Source: Clostridia bacterium (GTDB lineage Bacteria > Bacillota > Dehalobacteriia > UBA4068). Taken from it: a stretch of 11,199 bases of DNA. The DNA lies in NCBI GenBank assembly GCA_012515255.1, contig JAAYYR010000026.1, positions 1-11,199 of the forward strand, written 5' to 3'. The translations under genes and the position numbers were made by a program. Below are positions 6,557 through 11,199 of the stretch, in pieces; the first letter of the stretch is position 1; each line of letters begins with the position of its first letter. The notes beneath the pieces are model-generated. The model had not been told where the DNA came from. It ran no database searches and was given only the letters and a program-made list of their open reading frames with translations.

Positions 6557-7615
6557 TTAACAGGGGCGGCGTGAGCCGCGGATTTGGCGCTGACAAAAAG
6601 CGTGCAGCGTGGAGAGGGTGGACTGCCCCTCCAGCTCCAGGCTAAGGTCGCCCGGGCGTAGATGGCGGTCGGGGATCAAAGCCAAATTCGGATAATCCCG
6701 GGCCAGAGCCTGCAATCCCGCGGCTTTTTGGCCCCAGATCAAGGCTTGTTCCGCGGGCGGAAATAGCAGTGCGGCTGCCCGGCCGCTGTCATATGAGGCC
6801 AGCAAATCCCGGATTTGGGCCATTTTTACCGCTTCCTTAACCAAGCCGCCAAAGGCCGGATGATATGGCCCGGCGATTAAAGCAGCCTCGACTTCCGGCG
6901 TCGGATTGATACCGATTCGGATAATATTCAGCTTTTGCGCTTCGGCCATAATCATCATTGCCGCGCAGCAGCGTATGGCCTCCTCCAGACTTTGCGGCCG
7001 GTAGGCGCCCCGGCTATAATCCTCGGCCAGCCGGGTTCCCCTCAGCACCAGGGTCGGATATATACGCAGCAAAGACGCGCCCAGCTCAGCGGCGCCGCGC
7101 ACAGACTGCCTGTCCTTGAATGCGTCGTCAGCGGGCAAGCCGGTCATCAATTGCACGCCGAGCCGTAGGCCGCTTTCGCTGACCAGGCGGCAGGCCTGCT
7201 CGGCGATTTCCGGCGTATAGCCGCGCGCGCTTTTGGCCAGCACATCCGCGTCGAAGCTTTGAATGCCCAGCTCCACGGTGCGTACCCCCTGCCCGCCCAG
7301 CCAATTCAATAATTCCGCGTCCAGCGCGTCCGGTCGGGTGGAGATGCGGATACCGCCGATGCGTCCCTCCAGCAAAGCCGGCTGTACAGCCTGAAGCAAA
7401 TAGCGCTGCCTCTCGCGCGGCAGGCAAGTAAAGCTGCCGCCATAAAAAGCTACCTCAGCCCCTGCATCCGGTGTGAAACGCTCCAGAGCCGACGCGATCT
7501 GCGCGGCAGATGGCGATGCAGTCTCCCCGGCGATGGCGTATTGATCGCAATAGATGCAGCGCTGGGGGCAGCCTTCCATGGGAATAAAAAAGGGCAAAAT
7601 CTTGTGCTTAGCCAT
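6557..7615 (-). CDS. Radical SAM protein of the Elp3-like group, lacking an acetyltransferase domain
   Basis: This 352-residue enzyme has the radical SAM cluster motif CPQRCIYC (Cys16, Cys20, Cys23), which would hold a 4Fe-4S cluster that cleaves S-adenosylmethionine. GGSFT (59-63), the SAM-binding region, ISTRPD (91-96) and VELGIQSFDADVL (about 115-127) match the Elp3/YhcC/HemN-like radical SAM group. There is no C-terminal GNAT domain as in true Elp3, so tRNA acetylation is not implied. Related stand-alone proteins are widespread in Clostridia and of unknown function. ATG 7615 has AAGGAGAG upstream and sits 21 bases after the TraX gene, so the two are probably one transcript. The C-terminal tail ends in RGSRRPC. 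The reaction and substrate cannot be read from the sequence. Confidence 0.85.
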   Translation of the reverse strand: MAKHKILPFFIPMEGCPQRCIYCDQYAIAGETASPSAAQIASALERFTPDAGAEVAFYGGSFTCLPRERQRYLLQAVQPALLEGRIGGIRISTRPDALDAELLNWLGGQGVRTVELGIQSFDADVLAKSARGYTPEIAEQACRLVSESGLRLGVQLMTGLPADDAFKDRQSVRGAAELGASLLRIYPTLVLRGTRLAEDYSRGAYRPQSLEEAIRCCAAMMIMAEAQKLNIIRIGINPTPEVEAALIAGPYHPAFGGLVKEAVKMAQIRDLLASYDSGRAAALLFPPAEQALIWGQKAAGLQALARDYPNLALIPDRHLRPGDLSLELEGQSTLSTLHAFCQRQIRGSRRPC

Positions 7616-7636
7616 ATTCGCCTTCTCTCCTTGGGC

Positions 7637-8332
7637 CTAAAACAACCATAGCCCAATCGCATATAGCAAGAACAGATGCGCGGGATAAAAAACATAAAAG
7701 AACCAACGCGGGCTGTTGCCGCGCGCGCCATTATAGATATAAATCAGCGGCAGCGCCAGCAAAGCCATCATTTGCAGCCCGCCAAAAGGCCAGCCCAAGT
7801 CCCAGCTATAGGCGGCGGTCAGCAGCAGCCAGGCCAAAGAAAGCCGGGAATGGCCATTGAAAAACAGCCAGGAGCTGAAAATTAGGGCTATGCCGTACCA
7901 GCCATAATCGCAGTGGATCAGCTGCGCCAACAAGGCGATCAGCGCTGTTGTCAGCAGTGCCGATAATCGGGCCCAAACCGGATGAGAAATTTGGCGCAGC
8001 AGGATATCGGCCAGCCAAATCGCAGCCAGCCCCAGGGCCAGGGTGGCGAAGATATTAAGCGTTCCCGGCGCTACAATGCGGCTGCACAGCCACTGAAAGC
8101 CCACGGCAAACAGGATCAGCCGCAGCAGATAGCGGCGCGGGGCAGAGGTATGGCGGTAGCCGTTGGCGATCATAAAAGCAAAGAGCGGAAAAGCCAGCCG
8201 GCCGACGCCGCGCAGAGCGAGGCAATCGGGCAGGAGCAGCATGCCGATATGATCGAGTAGCATGAACAGGCAGGCCAAATATTTGATAGCCGAGGCGTTG
8301 AGGCCGAATTTGCGCTTATTATCGCTAAGCAT
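7637..8332 (-). CDS. TraX-family integral membrane protein
   Basis: This 231-residue protein with about 7-8 membrane helices matches the TraX family: LACLFMLLDHIGMLLLP (residues 19-35), RGVGRLAFPLFAFMIANGYRHT (41-62), and the C-terminal FYVFYPAHLFLLYAIGLWLF. TraX was named from the F plasmid, where it N-acetylates the pilin; chromosomal Firmicute members are usually unrelated to conjugation and probably act as membrane acyltransferases, but this is not established here. No other transfer genes are in the window. The ATG at 8332 follows GGGGAGG with only about 3 bases spacing, shorter than ideal, but no better in-frame start exists. It lies 21 bases upstream of the radical SAM gene and is likely its operon leader. 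No clear promoter is visible upstream. Confidence 0.85.
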   Translation of the reverse strand: MLSDNKRKFGLNASAIKYLACLFMLLDHIGMLLLPDCLALRGVGRLAFPLFAFMIANGYRHTSAPRRYLLRLILFAVGFQWLCSRIVAPGTLNIFATLALGLAAIWLADILLRQISHPVWARLSALLTTALIALLAQLIHCDYGWYGIALIFSSWLFFNGHSRLSLAWLLLTAAYSWDLGWPFGGLQMMALLALPLIYIYNGARGNSPRWFFYVFYPAHLFLLYAIGLWLF

Positions 8333-8556
8333 GATCCTCCCCTGCTACGCTAATCATCAGACGCCCGGAAAATCTTTGCGCTCGTAAGGCTTGTCCCGCG
8401 CCGGCGCAAGAAGCGGCTGGCTGCGCCCGGCCCGCGCCCGCAAGCAAAACCCGTCATGGCCGCGGCCGCAGGGCAAGCGCCTGACGCTTTGGATGATGCT
8501 GCTGCTAAAACCGGGTCGGCGGTGCGGCGGGCAAAGCCGGCGCTTGGATGCAAAAG

Positions 8557-8584
8557 AACGGGCATAGCGCGCGCTATGCCCGTT
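8557..8584 (-). terminator. 28-base perfect palindrome, probable terminator hairpin after the methyltransferase gene
   Basis: Positions 8557-8584 equal their own reverse complement over all 28 bases, with AACGGGCATAG arms around a CGCGCG centre. It lies 23 bases past the stop of the minus-strand methyltransferase gene and is followed on that strand by CTTTTGC. The position favours a terminator, although the T-run is short; a protein-binding site is the alternative. Confidence 0.6.
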
Positions 8585-8607
8585 ACGGCAATAGGCTGCC
8601 GGGCGGC

Positions 8608-9489
8608 TTAGCCTTTATAGCGGGCCGCAAGCGCCGCGATATGCTCAGGCGTAGTGCCGCAGCAGCCGCCAAGCAGCCGCGCGCCCGCCGCGTAACAGCT
8701 TGCCATTTCCTGGGCGAACTCCGCCGCTGCCAGCGAATAAATGATCTCCCCGCCCTGCCGCTGCGGCTTACCGGCATTAGGCTGAATGAGCAGAGGCAGT
8801 TCGCAGGCCGCGCGCATGGAGGCGATTACCTGGGCATAGTCCGCGGGGGTCAAATCGCCGCAATTGGCGCCGACCGCCGCTGCACCCTGCTGCGCGGCTG
8901 CCGCCGCGATTTGCGCCGCGCTATTGCCCATCATGGTGCAGCCGCCTTTTTTCAGCGAGGAAAAAGTCAGGGAAAGCAGCACCGGTATCTGCGGCGCAAT
9001 ATCAAGGCAGGCCCGCAGTATGATTTGCGCTTCTTTGAGATCAAAGACCGTCTCAATCAAAAAAGCGTCCAGCGGGTAAGCCGCCATCAGCTCCGCCTGA
9101 CGGCAAAAAGCTTCATACAATTGCTCGGGGTCGCCTTTGCCAAGCGGAGCCAGCATTTCGCCGCTTGGGCCGATATCGCCGAGCAAAAACAGCTTGCCGT
9201 CGCAGACGGTTGCGGCTATCTCCAGCGCCGCGGCGAGCGCGTCCTCGGTTTTTTGCTTGTCCTCGCCCTGCTTGGCCGCGTAGGCCGCGTTTAGGGAAAA
9301 TGTATTGCTCGTTATGGCGTCGCTGCCCGCCTCGGCGTATAGACGATGCGCCCGCTCAACGATTTGCGGATGGAGCAGATTATTTTCGCCGCTTTTTAAG
9401 CTGCCGCCCAGCTGTTGCATCAAGGTGCCCATGCCGCCGTCTAAAATCACGGTCGCGCCGCCATTGATAACGTCTATAAAATTAGCCAT
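8608..9489 (-). CDS. Homocysteine S-methyltransferase family protein (MetH N-terminal-domain-like, stand-alone)
   Basis: This 293-residue TIM-barrel zinc enzyme would move a methyl group to homocysteine to make methionine. The zinc ligands are visible: Cys210 in GANCG and Cys276-Cys277 in GGCCGTT. DGGMGT (17-22), EAGSDAITSNTF, GDIGPSGEMLAPLG, IETVFDLKEAQ and IQPNAGKPQ match the N-terminal homocysteine module of cobalamin-dependent MetH more closely than MmuM or BHMT. The folate, cobalamin and reactivation modules of MetH are absent, so it either works with separately encoded partners (split MetH) or uses another methyl donor. ATG 9489 follows GGGGGAGG with 8 bases spacing; the in-frame TTG at 9507 overlaps that site and is rejected. 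An extended -10 promoter lies upstream and a palindromic hairpin downstream, so it appears to be a single-gene unit. Confidence 0.87.
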   Translation of the reverse strand: MANFIDVINGGATVILDGGMGTLMQQLGGSLKSGENNLLHPQIVERAHRLYAEAGSDAITSNTFSLNAAYAAKQGEDKQKTEDALAAALEIAATVCDGKLFLLGDIGPSGEMLAPLGKGDPEQLYEAFCRQAELMAAYPLDAFLIETVFDLKEAQIILRACLDIAPQIPVLLSLTFSSLKKGGCTMMGNSAAQIAAAAAQQGAAAVGANCGDLTPADYAQVIASMRAACELPLLIQPNAGKPQRQGGEIIYSLAAAEFAQEMASCYAAGARLLGGCCGTTPEHIAALAARYKG

Positions 9490-9555
9490 CGCCGTATCCT
9501 CCCCCAAGCCGCAGACGCCGGCTTTAGACTTATCCCCGCCGGTAAAATTTTATTC

Positions 9556-9564
9556 ATTATATCA
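9556..9564 (-). promoter_or_regulatory. Extended -10 promoter of the homocysteine methyltransferase gene
   Basis: On the minus strand TGATATAAT (9556-9564) is a perfect extended -10. There is no good -35 at 17 bases; TTGACG lies 13 bases upstream, too close for standard spacing. The leader to the ATG would be about 60 bases, too short for a SAM riboswitch. GACGCCGG (9514-9521) and CCGGCGTC (9571-9578) form an inverted repeat on either side of the promoter. Confidence 0.6.
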
Positions 9565-9649
9565 CAAAAACCGGCGTCAAAGCGAAGTTTTTTGCCTGTA
9601 AATGCATCGCTTTAGCAAGAACAAATGCTCTTTTGCCCAGCATAGCTTC

Positions 9650-9680
9650 ATCGCCGCCATTATACCATAATAGCGGCGAT
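9650..9680. repeat. Near-perfect 31-base inverted repeat containing a minus-strand -10 sequence
   Basis: Arms ATCGCCGC (9650-9657) and GCGGCGAT (9673-9680) enclose an AT-rich centre that also pairs, giving 13 of 15 possible pairs. The minus strand of the centre contains TGGTATAAT, an extended -10. There is no T-run on either side, so a terminator is unlikely. An operator or a regulated promoter is possible. Confidence 0.55.
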
Positions 9681-9702
9681 AAAGCAGCGTATAATATAAA
9701 AC

Positions 9703-9727
9703 TGCCTTGATCTGACCGACCAAGGCA
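9703..9727 (-). terminator. Intrinsic terminator (distal) of the spoIIID/SpoIIQ-like operon
   Basis: On the minus strand TGCCTTGGTC pairs with GATCAAGGCA (10 pairs, one G-U) around a GGTCA loop, followed by GTTTTATATT. It directly follows another hairpin, giving tandem terminators. Confidence 0.8.
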
Positions 9728-9748
9728 AAAAACCGGGGCATCCGGCTT
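9727..9748 (-). terminator. Intrinsic terminator (proximal) of the spoIIID/SpoIIQ-like operon
   Basis: On the minus strand AAGCCGG pairs with CCGGTTT (7 pairs, one G-U) around ATGCC and is followed by a six-T run (9727-9732). It lies about 85 bases after the SpoIIQ-like stop. Confidence 0.65.
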
Positions 9749-9832
9749 GAATAGGCTCTGGGCCGGGCCGAGTATGTCCCGGCCCGGTCATAGACAAAAT
9801 CTGTGGGTTTTCAGCCGCGGCGCAAAACCGCC

Positions 9833-10498
9833 TTAGTCAAAGAGATAATCGAGCGGGTTGACTTCGGCCTCATTGAGCAGCAGGCTGAACGTCAGCTCGC
9901 CGTCCGCGGTGCTGCCGATGGGGTCGCCGCCCGCCACCTGCTCGCCCTGATTGACCTTGCTTTCGGATAATCCCTGGTATACGCTGATGAAACCGCCGCT
10001 ATGCGCCAGCTCAATCACATAGCCGTCGCCGCTTTGACGCACGCTGCTAACGCTGCCTGCCGCCGCGGCCTTCACCGTCTGCCCGGCATTGCCCTGGATG
10101 GAAATACCCTTGCTGGTGGCAAAGCCGCCGGTTGCCACCGCCACATCCGTGACGACGATGCCGGAGGCGGGCGCGGTAAAATCAGGCGGCAAGGCGTCGT
10201 CTACGGGGGAGACATCCTGGGTCTGGCTGTCGCCCGCGCTATTATCGCCCGGCGTCTGCCCATCATTCGCCTTGTCTTTAGGGCCGAATCTAATCCAGCT
10301 CGATTCTTCGGCGATGCCATCCCCCGCCACATAGCGGGCTGAGTCGCCGAAAATATTATCTGCGCCGACCGAAGCGGCGATAATAAGGAACAGGATCAAA
10401 GATAAGGCGATCTGGCCTAAAATCCGGTTACGGAATTTGCCGCCCTTTGTTTTGTTTCCGCCGCGCTGGAGACGGTGATAATCATTTATGCTGCCCAT
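9833..10498 (-). CDS. SpoIIQ-like membrane protein with a degenerate LytM (M23) domain
   Basis: This 221-residue protein has a basic cytoplasmic N-terminus (1-26), one membrane helix (about 27-45), a low-complexity D/S/Q/P-rich linker (about 75-108) and a LytM/M23-type fold (about 108-220) ending in VNPLDYLF, typical of that family. SpoIIQ is the forespore half of the channel joining forespore and mother cell during engulfment, binding SpoIIIAH. The M23 metal ligands are absent: HxxxD is replaced around Ser129-Ser133 (SKGIS) and HxH by ELT (201-203); only His166 remains. So it is probably structural, not a peptidase. ATG 10498 is chosen because GGGAGGG is 6-7 bases away; ATG 10504 touches it. 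It follows spoIIID by 54 bases. SpoIVFA, another degenerate LytM protein, is an alternative identity. Confidence 0.68.
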   Translation of the reverse strand: MGSINDYHRLQRGGNKTKGGKFRNRILGQIALSLILFLIIAASVGADNIFGDSARYVAGDGIAEESSWIRFGPKDKANDGQTPGDNSAGDSQTQDVSPVDDALPPDFTAPASGIVVTDVAVATGGFATSKGISIQGNAGQTVKAAAAGSVSSVRQSGDGYVIELAHSGGFISVYQGLSESKVNQGEQVAGGDPIGSTADGELTFSLLLNEAEVNPLDYLFD

Positions 10499-10552
10499 GT
10501 ACATCCCTCCCGGAGGCTAGTTCTACGGCAATATATGCGGCTCGCCTCTTGC

Positions 10553-10822
10553 TTATGACAGCCCTTCCTCTTCGCGCAAACCAAGATATTTACGCTTGGT
10601 CGCCTCGCCGCCGCGCAGATGCCGCTCGGCTTTGTTATTATCGAGAATATGCCTGACCCGCGCCGCGATTATATCATTGAGCAGAGGCAGCCTCTCCGTT
10701 ACGTCCTTATGTACGGTGGATTTACTTACGCCGAAAACGCCTGCAGTCTGACGCACGGTGGAACCGGACTCAATAATATAATTGCTGATTTCCAGAACCC
10801 TTTTCTCAATGTATTCCTGCAT
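10553..10822 (-). CDS. spoIIID: Mother-cell sporulation transcriptional regulator SpoIIID
   Basis: SpoIIID is a small DNA-binding protein that, in the mother cell, turns part of the sigma-E regulon down and prepares the switch to sigma-K. The 89-residue product is close to the usual 80-95. It starts MQEYIEKRVLEISNYI, has the helix-turn-helix STVRQTAGVFGVSKSTVHKD (residues 21-40) followed by TERLP, and the highly conserved basic patch RHLRGGEATKRKY (67-79) that contacts DNA beside the helix-turn-helix. ATG 10822 is chosen because AGAGGAGG is 7 bases upstream and the family start is there; the longer frame to 10870 has no such support. It is the first gene of a unit with the SpoIIQ-like gene and has a sigma-E-like promoter. 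Confidence 0.96.
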   Translation of the reverse strand: MQEYIEKRVLEISNYIIESGSTVRQTAGVFGVSKSTVHKDVTERLPLLNDIIAARVRHILDNNKAERHLRGGEATKRKYLGLREEEGLS

Positions 10823-10875
10823 AAATAGGCCTCCTCTTACATGCGATATCCAGCTTGCTTTGTACAGCATATGTG

Positions 10876-10905
10876 AGGGTATGGCTGAAAATGCCGGAAA
10901 TTATA
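10876..10905 (-). promoter_or_regulatory. Sigma-E-like promoter of spoIIID
   Basis: On the minus strand TATAATTT (10898-10905) and CATACCCT (10876-10883) are 14 bases apart. Against the sigma-E consensus these match 6 of 8 and about 7 of 8 positions. The predicted start near 10869 gives a leader of about 47 bases, almost the same as for spoIVA in this window. The same upstream element also contains TGATATAAT, a possible sigma-A extended -10, so dual use cannot be excluded. Confidence 0.55.
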
Positions 10906-10963
10906 TCAGCTTGCTCCGTACTTTTAGCGCTTTTTTAGCCGCTGATGCAGCCGCTGCGGCAGG

Positions 10964-10996
10964 CAAAAAAAAGAGAGCGCGTCGGCGCTCTCTTTT
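10964..10996 (-). terminator. Intrinsic terminator of the serpin gene
   Basis: A stem AAGAGAGCGC/GCGCTCTCTT (10971-10980 with 10985-10994), loop GTCG, extendable by A-T pairs, is followed on the minus strand by a run of eight T's. It lies about 30 bases past the serpin stop and insulates spoIIID from it. Confidence 0.92.
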
Positions 10997-11027
10997 GCGG
11001 CTGTTTGCTATGGCTTGGTCGTTGATT

Positions 11028-11199
11028 TTATTTGGCGGGATCGTCCATGATGCCGATGAAAAGCGGCAAACCGCTGTCCAGATCGACCACCGCATAGAGG
11101 AAGGGGCTGTCGAGGTTCAATATTATTGGCTCCTCGGCGGGAGCGGAGGTTTCGTTCACCTGCACCTCGGTGACTGCCGCGGCCTCGGTGCCTTCTTCA
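11028..11199 (-). CDS. Serpin-family protease inhibitor, C-terminal end, truncated by the window edge
   Basis: Serpins trap serine or cysteine proteases by offering a reactive-centre loop that inserts into a beta sheet after cleavage. Only the last 56 residues are present. They begin with the loop hinge EEGTEAAAVTEV, the canonical small-residue hinge of inhibitory serpins, continue through QVNETSAPAEEPI, and end in the conserved strand DSPFLYAVVDLDSGLPLFIG with the final MDDPAK. The intact hinge argues for an inhibitor rather than a non-inhibitory relative. The N-terminus, and so any signal peptide or secretion, is outside the window. A strong terminator separates it from spoIIID, so it is not in the same transcription unit. 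The loop seems about four residues longer than that of human alpha-1-antitrypsin, and its cleavage site cannot be fixed. Confidence 0.92.
   Translation of the reverse strand, partial: EEGTEAAAVTEVQVNETSAPAEEPIILNLDSPFLYAVVDLDSGLPLFIGIMDDPAK

Larger units (their letters stand above)
9490..9832. other. Gene-free regulatory gap between the methyltransferase and SpoIIQ-like genes
   Basis: This 343-base stretch has no convincing coding sequence. From right to left it holds an unpaired-tail GC hairpin (CCGGGCCG 9763-9770 with CGGCCCGG 9780-9787), two adjacent terminator-like hairpins, a near-perfect 31-base dyad (9650-9680), and the extended -10 promoter of the methyltransferase gene. Confidence 0.65.

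Noticed and set aside
6548..6570. GCCGCC/GGCGGC hairpin spanning the radical SAM stop codon as a terminator
   Set aside because: The stem encloses the stop codon and is not followed by a T-run on the minus strand; the bidirectional hairpin at 6419-6449 is a better candidate.
7637..8332. TraX gene as evidence of a conjugative element
   Set aside because: No relaxase, coupling protein, type IV secretion, integrase or attachment site is present, and chromosomal TraX homologues are common in Firmicutes.
8350..8565. 71-codon minus-strand open frame in the gap before the TraX gene
   Set aside because: The start codon falls inside the palindrome, no ribosome binding site is placed correctly, and the composition is what random GC-rich DNA would encode.
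8548..9294. 248-codon plus-strand open frame opposite the methyltransferase gene
   Set aside because: It is Arg/Gln-rich with no family resemblance, begins in the palindrome, and the opposite strand carries all zinc cysteines of a known family.
9490..9560. SAM riboswitch in front of the homocysteine methyltransferase gene
   Set aside because: The leader from the extended -10 promoter is about 60 bases, too short for a SAM-I aptamer plus expression platform, and no typical aptamer sequence is seen.
9763..9787. CCGGGCCG/CGGCCCGG hairpin as a third terminator after the SpoIIQ-like gene
   Set aside because: There is no T-run on either side; it may form in RNA but the two hairpins further on have the proper tails.

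Overview
The window (about 55% G+C by eye) comes from an endospore-forming Firmicute, most likely a member of the Clostridia or a related anaerobic class. The evidence is spoIVA, spoIIID and a SpoIIQ-like LytM protein, two promoters resembling the mother-cell sigma-E consensus, strong AGGAGG-type ribosome binding sites, frequent TTG/GTG starts, and many intrinsic terminators. The sequence does not allow a genus-level assignment.

Layout from left to right. (1) Positions 1-574, minus strand: the 5' part of spoIVA, the spore-coat basement-layer ATPase, with a sigma-E-like promoter. (2) Positions 762-2746, plus strand, divergent from spoIVA: a three-gene operon of a YtrA-type GntR regulator, an ABC ATPase and an ABC-2-type permease. 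It has a near-consensus sigma-A promoter, a dyad operator candidate at the transcription start, and a terminator. (3) Positions 2951-4800, minus strand: a MatC-like dicarboxylate/malonate carrier followed 8 bases later by a small membrane-anchored protein with SGDI/SGNI repeats. (4) Positions 5173-6390, plus strand: a single-gene argG with a good ARG box (ArgR site) laid over its -35 region and a strong terminator. (5) Positions 6557-8332, minus strand: a TraX-family membrane protein followed by an Elp3-like radical SAM protein without an acetyltransferase domain. (6) Positions 8608-9489, minus strand: a free-standing homocysteine S-methyltransferase module like the N-terminal domain of MetH, flanked by a 28-base perfect palindrome. 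(7) Positions 9833-10822, minus strand: spoIIID followed by a LytM-domain SpoIIQ-like gene whose metal ligands are lost. (8) Positions 11028-11199, minus strand: the C-terminal end of a bacterial serpin, including most of its reactive-centre loop.

The spore genes at the two ends (spoIVA; spoIIID and the LytM gene) share a sigma-E-like promoter pattern with similar leader lengths, so they are probably switched on in the mother cell at the same stage. The middle is core metabolism (arginine synthesis, methyl transfer) and transport. I see no phage, insertion sequence, CRISPR array, tRNA or rRNA. I did not find a convincing new multi-gene system. The items most worth a second look are the serpin with an extended reactive loop, the metal-ligand-free LytM gene downstream of spoIIID, the operator-like dyads, and the MatC/repeat-protein pair.
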